From Chitinasiproducens palmae (GTDB lineage: Bacteria; Pseudomonadota; Gammaproteobacteria; Burkholderiales; Burkholderiaceae): 64,000 nt of DNA. The position numbers were made by a program, and so were the translations under genes. The DNA lies in the NCBI RefSeq assembly GCF_900095735.1, contig NZ_FNLO01000015.1, positions 1-64,000 on the forward strand. Direction: 5' to 3'. The notes under the pieces are model-generated. The model did not search any database. It worked only from the letters and a program-made list of their open reading frames with translations, and had not been told where the DNA came from. Each line of letters starts with the position of its first letter. Position 1 is the first letter of the stretch. Of the stretch, positions 19,485 through 30,471 are shown one piece after another.

Positions 19485-19860
19485 GTCGATGATTGGCTCA
19501 GTCGTTCAGATGGAAAGGCAAGTCTTGCGAGGCCGGCGGTGAATCCTGCCGCAGCCCTGCCCGGCATCGCGCGCCCGGCTCCGAAACGACGGCCGCCGTC
19601 GCGCGCTCTGGCCGCCGGTCGTTGCGCGAATGACGGCCTGCTCGAACCGTTCGCGGCGAGGCCGGAAGGCATCGGGCATCGGGCATCGGGCATCGGGCAT
19701 CGGGCATCGGGCATCGGGCATCGGGCATCGGGCATGCATGCGACCGCGGCTGGCGGTCGACGCGGCGTCCGTCCAAGCCATGGATGGGCGCGCTCGTACC
19801 GATCCCCAGATGCAACGGCCGAGCGACCCGGCACCATCGCCAGCGCGCCGGCCACGCTCG
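19485..19860. other. Gap between tyrA and pheA with 7-bp array
   Basis: 376 bases inside an otherwise tight biosynthetic cluster. Apart from the 7-bp array at 19669-19735 nothing recognisable was found. Confidence 0.6.
19669..19735. repeat. Tandem repeat, 7-bp unit x9.5
   Basis: Nine exact copies of GCATCGG (19669-19731) plus GCAT, between tyrA and pheA. The period is not a multiple of three. Confidence 0.95.
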
Positions 19861-20949
19861 TCACTGCGCGCGTGGATAGGACCCCAGCAGCTTGAAGAAC
19901 AACACGTCGCGACGCAGATCGGCCAGCGCCGCGGCCACTTCCTGGTCGTTCGCGTGGCCCGCGACATCGACGTAGAAGTAGTACTCCCACTCGCCGCTGC
20001 GTGCCGGACGCGATTCGAAGCGGTTCATCGACACGCCGTGGCGCGCCAGCGGCGCGAGCATCCGATGCACCGCGCCGGCTTCGTGCCGGACCGACAGGAT
20101 CAGCGAGGTCTGGTCGCGCCCGGTGGACAACGGCGGCGTGCCGCCGAGCACGTAGAAGCGGGTGCGATTGTGCGGATCGTCCTGGATCATCCGCGCCGCG
20201 GCGTGCAGCTGATAACGCTGCAACGCGCGCTCACCGGCAATCGCCGCGGTGCCCGCCTCGATGGCGGCGCGACGCGCGCCCTCCGCATTGCTCGAGACGG
20301 GCACTCGCTCGGCGTTGGGCAGATGCTGGCTCAGCCAGTGCTGACACTGCGCCAACGCCTGCGGATGCGCACATACCCGCGCCACCGATGCAAGTTCGGC
20401 GCCCGCGTCGCGGCACAGCAGGTGATGGTGAATCGGCAGCGAGACCTCGCCGGTGATCGGTCGGGTGGTGCGCAGCAACAGGTCGAGCGTGCGCGAGACC
20501 ACACCCTCGGTGGAGTTTTCGACCGGCACGACCGCGAAGTCGACGGCGCCGCTCTCGACCGCGCGAAACACTTCGTCGATCGACGGTGCCGCGACCCGGT
20601 CGGTCGCGTCGCCGAAATAAGCGAGCGCGGCCTGCTCGCTGAACGTGCCCTCCGGCCCGAGGTAAGCCACCGCTTGCGGCGCCTCGATCGCGCGGCTGGC
20701 CGACATGATCTGGCGCCAGATCGCCTCGACGTGCTCGTTGGCCAGCGGGCCCTGTCCGAGACGTTGCAGGCGCTCGATGACCTGCCGTTCGCGTTCCGGC
20801 CGGAACACCGGCGCATCGAAGTGCTTCTTCACCTCGCCGACCTCGAGCGCGACGCGCGCCCGTTGGTTCAGCAGGTCGATCAGGGCGGCATCGATCTCGT
20901 CGATGCGCGCGCGCAGCGGCGCGAGGCGCCGGTCCAACTCGTTGTCCAT
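19861..20949 (-). CDS. pheA: Bifunctional chorismate mutase / prephenate dehydratase (P-protein)
   Basis: Makes phenylpyruvate from chorismate in two steps. It is 362 residues: AroQ chorismate mutase about 1-85 (LAPLRARIDEIDAALIDLLNQRA), prephenate dehydratase about 93-270 (VAYLGPEGTFSEQAA, VPVENSTEGVV), and a C-terminal ACT domain for phenylalanine feedback with an FESRPARSG motif. The start at 20949 (MDNELDRRLAPLR) fits homologues; the longer open frame overlaps serC. Located 52 bases after serC. Confidence 0.96.
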   Translation of the reverse strand: MDNELDRRLAPLRARIDEIDAALIDLLNQRARVALEVGEVKKHFDAPVFRPERERQVIERLQRLGQGPLANEHVEAIWRQIMSASRAIEAPQAVAYLGPEGTFSEQAALAYFGDATDRVAAPSIDEVFRAVESGAVDFAVVPVENSTEGVVSRTLDLLLRTTRPITGEVSLPIHHHLLCRDAGAELASVARVCAHPQALAQCQHWLSQHLPNAERVPVSSNAEGARRAAIEAGTAAIAGERALQRYQLHAAARMIQDDPHNRTRFYVLGGTPPLSTGRDQTSLILSVRHEAGAVHRMLAPLARHGVSMNRFESRPARSGEWEYYFYVDVAGHANDQEVAAALADLRRDVLFFKLLGSYPRAQ

Positions 20950-21001
20950 CTTGAAACGAAGCTCGGTGGCGTGAGAGATGACGCGAGGGCGGGCGCGGGC
21001 C

Positions 21002-22081
21002 TCAGCCCGCCTGCCGTTCGAAGTCGCGCAGGTAGGCGGCGACCGCTTGCACGCCTTCGAGCGGCATCGCGTTATAGATCGATGCCCGCATGCCACCGAC
21101 ACTCTTGTGTCCCTTCAACTGCAACAGGCCACGCTCCTTGGCGCCCTTGAGGAACGCCTCGTTCAGCGTCTCGTCATGCAGACGGAACGGCACGTTCATC
21201 AGCGAGCGGGCAGCCGGATCGACGTCGTTGACATAGAAATCGCTGGCGTCGATGGCGCCGTACAGCAGTCCGGCCTTTTCGCGGTTGCGCGCTTCGATGG
21301 CCGGCAACCCGCCCTGACGCTTTAGCCACTGGAACACCAGCCCCGCGATGTAGATCGCATAGGTGGGGGGCGTGTTGTACATCGAATTGTTCAACGCGAC
21401 CAGGTTCCAGTCGAAGGCGCTCGGGCAGATGCCGAGCGTGCGGCCGAGCAAATCCTCGCGTACGACGACAAACGTCAGCCCTGCAATGCCGGCATTCTTC
21501 TGTGCGCCGCCGTACATCACACCGTATTTCGCGACGTCCATCGGACGCGACAGAAAATGGGAGGACACGTCCGCGACCAGCGGCACATCGCCCAGGCTCG
21601 GCGTTTCGAACATCTCGACGCCGTTGACCGTCTCGTTCGTGCAGACGTGCACATAGGCCGGATCGTCCGAAAGGCGCCACTGCTCGACCGGCGGCACGCG
21701 ACGGAAACCCTCGTCGGCGGTCGAGACGGCCACATGCGGCGTGCAGTACTTCTTCGCTTCCTTGAACGATTTTTCCGACCACGAACCGGTGATCACATAG
21801 TCCGCGCTCTGGCGCGCGCCCAGCAGATTCAGCGGAATCAGCGCGTTCTCGGCGATCGCGCCGCCCTGCGTGAACAGGATGCGGTGACTGGCAGGGATCT
21901 CCAGCAACGCGCGCAGATCGTCCAGCGCGGTTTGGTGGATCTCCATGTACTCCTTGCCCCGGTGGCTCATCTCCATCACGCTCATGCCCGAGCCCCGCCA
22001 GTCGAGCATTTCGCTCGCTGCCTGTTCGAGCACTTCGACCGGCAAGGTGGCCGGGCCAGCGGAAAAATTGAAGGGGCGCAT
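21002..22081 (-). CDS. serC: Phosphoserine aminotransferase
   Basis: PLP enzyme converting 3-phosphohydroxypyruvate to phosphoserine, also used in pyridoxine synthesis; 359 residues. The PLP lysine is K195 in [12 protein letters not shown]. Other family segments are [18 protein letters not shown] and the C-terminal [12 protein letters not shown]. The start [10 protein letters not shown] is the family start. It is followed closely by pheA, and the order gyrA-serC-pheA is conserved in Burkholderiales. Confidence 0.96.
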   Translation of the reverse strand: MRPFNFSAGPATLPVEVLEQAASEMLDWRGSGMSVMEMSHRGKEYMEIHQTALDDLRALLEIPASHRILFTQGGAIAENALIPLNLLGARQSADYVITGSWSEKSFKEAKKYCTPHVAVSTADEGFRRVPPVEQWRLSDDPAYVHVCTNETVNGVEMFETPSLGDVPLVADVSSHFLSRPMDVAKYGVMYGGAQKNAGIAGLTFVVVREDLLGRTLGICPSAFDWNLVALNNSMYNTPPTYAIYIAGLVFQWLKRQGGLPAIEARNREKAGLLYGAIDASDFYVNDVDPAARSLMNVPFRLHDETLNEAFLKGAKERGLLQLKGHKSVGGMRASIYNAMPLEGVQAVAAYLRDFERQAG

Positions 22082-22463
22082 GGATTGGATCGCTTCGTTA
22101 ACGTGCGGAAGGGACGGGAGAGACAAAAACGGCTTGGGCCGACAGAACCGGAATCGTCGGACCGCACACCGGAGCGGCGCCGCGTCTTTCAGTCGGCAAA
22201 CCGGACGACGGCGCCGTCGATGACCGCGCAAGACATGCACGCAAGACATGCACGCGGCCTCGGCGTTGCCACGGCCTCGGCCGTCGGCCCGCGCCATACA
22301 GTACCAACTGCGCGTACCAACTGCGTGCACCGACTCAGACAAGTGCGACAGCGATCACGACTACGCTGGCAGCGCCAACGTGCATCGTGCCGACGCGGAT
22401 GCTGGCCGCTTGCGCCGGGCTGTTGCGCGGCTTGCCGGCATGCGCCGCCGTCCGCAAAATGCA
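22082..22463. other. Gap upstream of serC
   Basis: Together with the hairpins up to the DUF2059 stop, about 460 bases without a convincing gene. It should contain the serC promoter, but no clear -10/-35 pair was found. Confidence 0.5.
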
Positions 22464-22493
22464 ATGGCCGCTTGCTGTTCGGCAAGCGGCCAT
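22464..22493 (-). terminator. Stem-loop terminator after the DUF2059 gene
   Basis: Perfect 12-bp stem ATGGCCGCTTGC/GCAAGCGGCCAT with a 6-base loop, then TGCATTTTG on the minus strand. A second stem GTCCGC/GCGGAC lies between it and the gene. The T run is modest. Confidence 0.65.
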
Positions 22494-22540
22494 CAGTGCG
22501 GTCCGCAACCGCAGCGGACCACAGGGTCAGACTGGCGCGA

Positions 22541-23179
22541 TTACTTGCGCGACTTGCCGCTCGCGGCCGGTGCGGACGAGCCGCCCTTGCCAGCAGCCGC
22601 CACTTCACGGTCTGCCTGCTGACGCGTGGCCTGGATCGATTGCGGCATGTACTTCTGCATCACGCCGTTGACCACGTCGCGGCCAACCTGATCCTGCACT
22701 TCGATGAACTTGCGACCGGCCGGGCTCTTGTAGAACGTCGTCAGGTCCTTGATTTCCTGCGTCGAGTAGTAGCGGGCATAGGCCTGCTTCTGCGCTTCGA
22801 CCGCGTCGTTGCGGAACTGAGCGGTCGTGAAGACCTGCCCCGCCGAATCGACGAGCTTCGGAATCGCGTTCTTCTGCAGCGTCGGCACGGCCGCCTGCTT
22901 CTGCGCGTCCGTCATCGACTTGTTCTCGGTCAGCGCGTCCGACAGGACGGCCGGCACCAACTGCTTGGCCTGCATCTGCGCGCTCTGGCCGATCGCACCG
23001 GCGAGCTTGCTGGCATCGATGGCCGAAAGCAGATCGTTGATGGCCGCAGCCTTGTCGGCATCGATCTGCACCGGCGCCGGCGCGCTCTGGGGTGCGTTCT
23101 GGTCCTGGAGCGACTGCGCCATGGCGAAGGTCGGCACGAGGGAAGCGAGCAACACCAGTTGTTTGAAACGTTTTTGCAT
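22541..23179 (-). CDS. Exported DUF2059 domain protein
   Basis: 212 residues with a Sec signal (about 1-21, ending FAMAQ). The C-terminal half carries the DUF2059 pattern RNDAVEAQKQAYARYYSTQEIKDLTTFYKSPAGRKF. The function of the family is unknown; it is a predicted periplasmic helical protein. Two ATGs are adjacent; GGAG lies only 2 bases from the first but 5 from the second, so 23179 is preferred. A hydrophilic Ser/Ala/Lys tail ends the protein. It sits between gyrA and serC, as in related genomes. Confidence 0.8.
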   Translation of the reverse strand: MQKRFKQLVLLASLVPTFAMAQSLQDQNAPQSAPAPVQIDADKAAAINDLLSAIDASKLAGAIGQSAQMQAKQLVPAVLSDALTENKSMTDAQKQAAVPTLQKNAIPKLVDSAGQVFTTAQFRNDAVEAQKQAYARYYSTQEIKDLTTFYKSPAGRKFIEVQDQVGRDVVNGVMQKYMPQSIQATRQQADREVAAAGKGGSSAPAASGKSRK

Positions 23180-23263
23180 CATTGCTCCGTCAGAATATTC
23201 AAGCGGCCCCTAGGCACTGCCCGATCTTATCAAATCCGTTCGAATCGGCCGCGTCGGCGACCG

Positions 23264-25921
<2,658 letters not shown>

Positions 25922-25990
25922 AGAACCCGACTATCCCTTGCCCCTATCCAATAGCTTTGGATCGAAGTCGTATCTTGTAATTTTAGCATG

Positions 25991-26015
25991 GGGGCCGTGC
26001 TCGGCCCCGTTTTTG
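25991..26015 (+). terminator. Terminator-like stem-loop upstream of gyrA
   Basis: GGGGCCG/CGGCCCC, 7 bp with a TGCT loop, then GTTTTTG on the plus strand. No plus-strand gene precedes it; it overlaps the expected gyrA promoter region, so it may act in regulation instead. Confidence 0.45.
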
Positions 26016-26231
26016 CTCATGGGGACTCGGCCGCGACGGCTTGTCGCGACTGGACTGGAGTCGGACTGGCTTACCCTCAGGGGGATGTTGTTGACGTACC
26101 ACAGGCAGCGACGAACGAGGCTTGCCGGGCACTGGATTTTTATCGAAAGGTCCCGCCCCGTATGGCAGAATGCGTCGCAGAGTCAGGCTTCCCTCGAAGT
26201 GCGAGCGGGCTGTTGCAGCCGCCGGTAATGA

Positions 26232-26237
26232 TATACT
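26232..26237 (+). promoter_or_regulatory. Putative -10 box of the ompA-like gene
   Basis: TATACT, 77 bases before the ATG; a weak CTGTTG lies 16 bases upstream. A leader of about 70 bases would follow, with GAGAGGAGAAACA as ribosome-binding site. Confidence 0.45.
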
Positions 26238-26313
26238 CCGAGCAGTCCAAGACTTGAACTCGTGATCAGGCACGCAGTATCACTGCTGCATTCTCAATTC
26301 GAGAGGAGAAACA

Positions 26314-26988
26314 ATGAATAACTTCAAAAAGCTTGCGTTCATTGCGGTCGCCGCAGTTACAACTGCGTCCGCTTTTGCGCAATCTGTCCCCGCGTCGCGC
26401 CAGGCGACCAACGACAACTGGGTCAACGGCACGGGCGAATACGTCTGGATGAACGGCACGAATGAACTGTGCTGGCGCGATGCCTTCTGGACCCCGGCAA
26501 CCGCCAACGCCAAGTGCGACGGCGCGCTGGTCGTTCAAGCCCCGACGCCGCCGGCCCCGCCGCCTGTTGCCGCGCCGGTCATCTCGAGCCAGAAGGTCAC
26601 GTATCAAGCCGACGCACTGTTCGACTTCGACAAGGCCGTGCTGAAGCCGGCTGGCCGCTCGGCTCTGGACGAACTGGCTGCCCGCATCCGCAACATCAAC
26701 CTCGAAGTCGTCGTCGCCACGGGCCACACCGACCGTATCGGTTCGGACCGCTACAACGATCGTCTGTCGCTGCGCCGTGCGCAAGCCGTGAAGGCCTACC
26801 TGGTCAGCCGCGGCATCGAAGCCAACCGCATCTACACGGAAGGCAAGGGCAAGCGTCAGCCGGTCACGGGCAACAAGTGCCAGCAACGCAACCGCAAGGC
26901 GCTCATCGCCTGCCTGGCTCCGGACCGTCGCGTGGAAGTGGAAGTCGTCGGTACGCAACAAACGCAAACGCAACAGCCGCAACAGTAA
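26314..26988 (+). CDS. ompA: OmpA-family outer membrane protein
   Basis: 224 residues: Sec signal 1-22 (ending AFAQ), a short region with two Cys (LCWRDAFWTP...AKCDGAL) in place of a beta-barrel, a Pro-rich linker (about 75-90), then an OmpA C-terminal peptidoglycan-binding domain (about 95-210) with the hallmark TGHTDRIGSDRYNDRLSLRRA-type segment. It should link the outer envelope to peptidoglycan. The domain order is that of the Burkholderiales OmpA-like protein, not of E. coli OmpA. It has a very strong ribosome-binding site and its own terminator, and is probably highly expressed. It ends in a Gln/Thr repeat. Confidence 0.92.
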   Translation: MNNFKKLAFIAVAAVTTASAFAQSVPASRQATNDNWVNGTGEYVWMNGTNELCWRDAFWTPATANAKCDGALVVQAPTPPAPPPVAAPVISSQKVTYQADALFDFDKAVLKPAGRSALDELAARIRNINLEVVVATGHTDRIGSDRYNDRLSLRRAQAVKAYLVSRGIEANRIYTEGKGKRQPVTGNKCQQRNRKALIACLAPDRRVEVEVVGTQQTQTQQPQQ

Positions 26989-27005
26989 GCATCTGCGTTT
27001 TGCCG

Positions 27006-27034
27006 AAAAGCCCTGCCTTGGCAGGGCTTTTTTT
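27006..27034 (+). terminator. Rho-independent terminator of the ompA-like gene
   Basis: AAGCCCTGC/GCAGGGCTT stem with a CTTG loop and seven T residues, 19 bases past the stop. Confidence 0.95.
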
Positions 27035-27603
27035 ATGGCCAGCACCAATTGACGGGCGATGCGGCGTTGCGAAGTTCGGGAACGCCACAGACAGGCCGCG
27101 CCTTCGTCGCCGGCCCAACCGGCCCGGACCGCCCAGCACGGATTTCGATCGCTGCGAACGGTTCCACCGGTTCCACCTTTACCGCCTGCGAATGGCAGAT
27201 CTACACGCGCACCTCAACGCGGACCTCAACGCGCACCTACAAGCGCGCCTACACGCGCACCTACACGCGCACCTACACGCGGACGTGCAAACGGACCGGC
27301 AAGTGGAGCGGCACGCCATCGCATCCGCCAGGGCGGGACAGCCGCCCCGCGTCCAATTGCCCTGTCCCCACGCCGCATGCGTGTGGGCATTTCCCGTCGG
27401 CCGTTCAGGCAACTGAAACGTATGCGACCGTCGGCGGCGGGCCCGGCGCGTGATTTGCCTTTACCATTGCGTTTACCGTCAACGCAGCGCATTCATGGAT
27501 GCTTCGCGCACGACTGCCGCCACCCCGAGGCGGGGCGCTGCCGGGATCGGCCCGGCAGAAGTTGCAGCGAGCGCCCTGTCCTACAAGTCATTACGGACCC
27601 GAG
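27035..27603. other. Gap upstream of ubiG with 12-bp array
   Basis: About 570 bases. No credible gene; the main feature is the 12-bp array at 27201-27284. Confidence 0.6.
27201..27284. repeat. Tandem repeat, 12-bp unit x7
   Basis: Seven copies of CTACACGCGCAC with a few variants (such as CTCAACGCGGAC), intergenic. Open in several frames, but no start or ribosome-binding site supports a protein. Confidence 0.9.
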
Positions 27604-28371
27604 ATGAACGTCGATCCTCAGGAAGTGAAGAAATTCAGCGATCTTGCCAGCCGATGGTGGGATACGCAGGCGGAATTCCGCCCACTGCACGAGATCAACC
27701 CGCTGCGCCTGGACTGGATCGACCGTCTGGCCAGCCTGCCGGGCATGCGCGTGATCGATATCGGCTGCGGAGGTGGCATTCTCAGTGAGTCGATGGCGCT
27801 GCGCGGCGCACGCGTCAAGGGCATCGACCTCTCGGAAGACGCGCTAGGCGTCGCGGACCTGCACAGTCTTGAAACCGGCGTGACCGTCGAGTACGAAGCG
27901 GTCGCCGCGGAGACGATTGCCGCGCGGGAACCCGGCACCTACGACGTCGTCACCTGCATGGAAATGCTCGAGCATGTGCCTCGTCCCGCGGAGATCGTCG
28001 AAGCGGCCGCGCAGTTGGTGCGGCCGGGCGGCTGGGTCTTCTTCTCGACCCTGAACCGCAATCCGAAGGCATACCTGCTTGCCGTCATCGGCGCCGAATA
28101 CATTGCACGCATGCTGCCCAAGGGCACGCATGACTACGAGCGCTTCATCCGCCCGGCCGAATTGGCCGCGCATGCCCGCGCTGCCGGGCTGTTGCCGCGG
28201 GCTTACAAGGGCCTGGTGTACAAGCCGCTCAGCAGGACATTCGCGCTGGCCGACGACCTCGATGTGAACTATATGTTCGCTTGTCAGCGTCCGCTCGACA
28301 GTACCGTCTCCCCTGACGGCACGCCGTTGTTGCTGCCCGCGCCGACCGGAGCCAGCGATGACCGACACTGA
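27604..28371 (+). CDS. ubiG: 3-demethylubiquinol 3-O-methyltransferase / polyprenyldihydroxybenzoate methyltransferase
   Basis: Carries out both O-methylations of ubiquinone synthesis with SAM. It is 255 residues. The start [20 protein letters not shown] is diagnostic; the SAM motif is [13 protein letters not shown] (50-62) and the later CMEMLEHVP segment is typical. The longer open frame upstream is not conserved and was rejected. The last 14 bases overlap gph, the conserved ubiG-gph pair. Confidence 0.96.
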   Translation: MNVDPQEVKKFSDLASRWWDTQAEFRPLHEINPLRLDWIDRLASLPGMRVIDIGCGGGILSESMALRGARVKGIDLSEDALGVADLHSLETGVTVEYEAVAAETIAAREPGTYDVVTCMEMLEHVPRPAEIVEAAAQLVRPGGWVFFSTLNRNPKAYLLAVIGAEYIARMLPKGTHDYERFIRPAELAAHARAAGLLPRAYKGLVYKPLSRTFALADDLDVNYMFACQRPLDSTVSPDGTPLLLPAPTGASDDRH

Positions 28372-29134
28372 TCCGTTCGGCACGCCCGACAACGCACCGG
28401 CCGCCATCCCGGATACAGACGATCTGGATCCGGTGGCAACGCCATCCCCGCAGCGCGAGATCGAGGATGCGCTTGGCACCGCCCGCGCAGTGCTGTTCGA
28501 TCTCGACGGCACGCTTGCCGACACTGCGCCGGATCTGGCGGCGGCGGTGAATCGGATGCTGGTCGGCCGTGGTCTGCCGCTCGTTCCTTACGAGACCTTG
28601 CGGCCGGTCGCGTCGGCAGGCGCGCGCGGGCTGCTCGGAGCCGGTTTCGGTATCACGCCGGAGCACCCGGACTATCCCGCCCTGCGCGAGGAATTTCTGG
28701 CCAATTACGCCAGCGATCTGTGCGTCGAGACGATCCTGTTCCCCGGCATCGATGCCCTGCTCGCCGAACTCGAATCGCGTGGCGTGCGCTGGGGCATCGT
28801 CACCAACAAGGTCGAGTCGCTTGCGCGGCCGCTGGTTGAACAGCTTGGGCTCGGCACCCGGGCTGCCTGCATTGTCGGCGGCGATACCACGCCGTTTTCC
28901 AAACCGCACCCTGCGCCGCTGCTACACGCCGCGCAATTGCTGCAATTGCCGCCCGCGCAATGCCTCTACGTCGGCGACGATCTGCGCGACATCCAGGCGG
29001 GGCGCGCGGCAGGGATGCTGACCATAGCCGCCGGCTTTGGCTATTGCGGCGAGACCGCGCCAGCGTCGTGGGGCGCAGACGCCCTCGTGGAGACCACCGA
29101 CGAGTTGATCGCCCTGCTCCGGGAACTAACCTAG
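28358..29134 (+). CDS. gph: Phosphoglycolate phosphatase (HAD family)
   Basis: HAD hydrolase removing phosphate from 2-phosphoglycolate formed in DNA repair. It is 258 residues. Motif I is [13 protein letters not shown] with nucleophile D48 and acid D50; the SKPHPAPL and [16 protein letters not shown] segments are motifs III and IV. About 40 residues of acidic, Pro-rich sequence precede motif I, longer than in most Gph proteins. Overlap with ubiG supports this start, though an internal start nearer motif I cannot be excluded. Confidence 0.92.
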   Translation: MTDTDPFGTPDNAPAAIPDTDDLDPVATPSPQREIEDALGTARAVLFDLDGTLADTAPDLAAAVNRMLVGRGLPLVPYETLRPVASAGARGLLGAGFGITPEHPDYPALREEFLANYASDLCVETILFPGIDALLAELESRGVRWGIVTNKVESLARPLVEQLGLGTRAACIVGGDTTPFSKPHPAPLLHAAQLLQLPPAQCLYVGDDLRDIQAGRAAGMLTIAAGFGYCGETAPASWGADALVETTDELIALLRELT

Positions 29135-29141
29135 CACAGCA

Positions 29142-29168
29142 TTGCGTGCAGCGCGATTATGGTAAAAT
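29142..29168 (+). promoter_or_regulatory. Putative ssrA promoter
   Basis: TTGCGT (29142-29147) and TAAAAT (29163-29168), spaced 15 bases, right after gph. Confidence 0.5.
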
Positions 29169-29175
29169 TGCACCA

Positions 29176-29459
29176 TGGTCGTATCAAGACCGCCATGTGG
29201 GTACGCTCCGGACGGGGGTTCGATTCCCCCCGGCTCCACCAGATGGACATCGCTGCTGACGAGGTCAATTTCTCGTTGCCTGGTGTCCATCCCCTGGGGC
29301 CGACCTGGTTTCGACGGGGTGAGGAAACGGACGCGGACGACTCGGAAGGTGACGCACGTTATGCGCACAATCTCAGAAATGCCAACGATGAGCGTTTCTT
29401 GCAAGCGGCCTAATAACCGCTTACGGAGTCTTCCCGACTTGGCAACAGAATAGGGATGG
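29176..29459 (+). ncRNA. ssrA: Circularly permuted two-piece tmRNA
   Basis: The 3' acceptor piece is encoded first: T arm GGGGG-TTCGATT-CCCCC (29214-29230), acceptor strand CGGCTCC (29231-29237) and ACCA (29238-29241). After a 54-base spacer comes the coding piece, starting GGGGCCGACCTGGTTTCGAC at 29296. GGGGCCG (29296-29302) pairs with CGGCTCC (one G-U), proving the permuted order. Spacer ends GATGGACATC and GGTGTCCATC can pair, bringing the processing sites together. The tag frame starts at GCC 29381 and reads ANDERFLQAA followed by two TAA codons (29411-29416). tmRNA with SmpB rescues stalled ribosomes. The 5' end of the acceptor piece is approximate. This permuted form is known from betaproteobacteria. 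Confidence 0.95.
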
Positions 29460-29487
29460 CGGCCCCTTCGGGGGCCGTTTCTTTTTT
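29460..29487 (+). terminator. Rho-independent terminator of ssrA
   Basis: CGGCCCC-TTCG-GGGGCCG stem followed by TTTCTTTTTT. Confidence 0.93.
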
Positions 29488-29657
29488 GTACGTCCCATCG
29501 GGGCTTGTCGGCCGGCCAAACCATCGGCACATCGGTGCCAGCTAACGCCGGGACCCTTCTTACAACCGACTCGAATTGCCATTGCCGCAGAACGGCGCGA
29601 CAGCGCTTCGCGGCGCGACGCGGAGATGCGGCTCGATTTGCGGCCGACTCGGCCGCG

Positions 29658-29748
29658 CCGCTTGCCGCTTGCCGCTTGCCGCTTGCCGCTTGCCGCTTGC
29701 CGCTTGCCGCTTGCCGCTTGCCGCTTGCCGCTTGCCGCTTGCCGCTTG
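29658..29748. repeat. Tandem repeat, 7-bp unit x13
   Basis: Thirteen exact copies of CCGCTTG, then a partial copy. This is the longest perfect array in the window. Confidence 0.95.
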
Positions 29749-30016
29749 CCGCGTCTGACAAGACCCGATGCGCGACGTGCGTCACTGACTGATCGTCTGA
29801 CTGCCTGGCTCGGGCGGTTCCGGTTACCGATATTTCCCGACCGCGGACTTCCGGCAAGTCGGACGCGTACTCGGACGGGTACAACAGCGGCAGGCACGCG
29901 CGAGCCTGCGAGGGCAATGCCCCGGTCGCGCGATCTCGCTACCGGCCCCGCATCAGCCACATATGCCGGCCATATAGGTCGGCGATACATGCGGCCTTAC
30001 CTGTAGCGATGCATGT

Positions 30017-30055
30017 CGGCCATGCGCGCCGGCCATGCACAGCGGCCATGCACAA
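30017..30055. repeat. Tandem repeat, 13-bp unit x3
   Basis: CGGCCATGC recurs at 30017, 30030 and 30043 with partly conserved 4-base spacers. Confidence 0.7.
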
Positions 30056-30085
30056 TGAGGTGGCTCGGCCGGGCACGATCCGCCG

Positions 30086-30403
30086 CTACTCCAAGCCAAG
30101 GTTCTGGCAAAGAATGGTGCCCGCCAATGCGGCCAGCGCGCCGCCCATCAGCTTGCCTTGCAGCTGGGCCGCGACGCCGTCGGCGAGATCGGCACCGCTC
30201 GCAGCCGCGTCGAACAAGGCCTCGAGCTGGGGTGCGCAATACGCGATCAGTGCGATCGCGAACGTGCCCCACACGAACAACGCGCGCCGCGGCAGGCCGC
30301 CAAGCATCAGCAGCAACACGACGCGCAGCGCCATGAAGATCAGGAAGGTCTTGAAGCCAACGCTTTCGACCAGATGCAACGACAGCGGCTCATAGGGGTT
30401 CAT
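30086..30403 (-). CDS. Small membrane protein, family not recognised
   Basis: 105 residues beginning MNPYEPLSLHLVESVGFKTF. Three hydrophobic spans are visible: about 18-38 (rich in Leu/Val), 44-62 (VWGTFAIALIAY) and 83-101. It is therefore probably an inner-membrane protein. An AGGA sits just ahead of the ATG at 30403. It is 68 bases after the MFS carrier gene on the same strand and may be co-transcribed. No family assigned; it could be a chance frame, but the hydrophobic pattern and ribosome-binding site make a real gene more likely. Confidence 0.6.
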   Translation of the reverse strand: MNPYEPLSLHLVESVGFKTFLIFMALRVVLLLMLGGLPRRALFVWGTFAIALIAYCAPQLEALFDAAASGADLADGVAAQLQGKLMGGALAALAGTILCQNLGLE

Positions 30404-30471
30404 CGGTCCTGCCTTCGGCACGCTGACCCGCGACAGGCCTCATGGCCCTGCCGCACCCGTCGCGTGCTCTC

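Larger units (their letters stand above)
25922..26313. other. Divergent gyrA / ompA control region
   Basis: 392 bases. It holds a TAAAAT -10-like element for gyrA (25980-25985, minus), a stem-loop at 25991-26008, and TATACT for the ompA-like gene. No gene was seen. Confidence 0.6.
29488..30085. other. Gap after ssrA with two arrays
   Basis: About 600 bases without a credible gene. Holds the 13-copy 7-bp array (29658-29748) and a 13-bp repeat near 30017-30055. Confidence 0.6.

Noticed and set aside
19669..19735. CRISPR-like array between tyrA and pheA
   Set aside because: Seven-base units directly adjacent with no spacers; simple tandem repeat. No cas genes in the window.
19481..19990. Minus-strand frames reading through the GCATCGG array as PDARCPM repeats
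   Set aside because: Frames are created by the 7-bp repeat cycling through all phases; no ribosome-binding site or conserved flanks.
27179..27492. Cys/Arg repeat frames over 27201-27284
   Set aside because: Product of the 12-bp array in other phases; no start signal.
29159..29413. 84-codon frame through the tmRNA gene ending NANDERFLQAA
   Set aside because: Only the last ten codons (the tag) are translated; the rest is structural RNA.
29141..29487. Integrative element at the ssrA locus
   Set aside because: ssrA is a frequent phage/island target, but no integrase, duplicated tmRNA end or phage-like gene follows in the window.
29126..29990. Minus-strand frames with AASGKRQ repeats
   Set aside because: Read-through of the 13-copy CCGCTTG array and the tmRNA antisense; not a gene.
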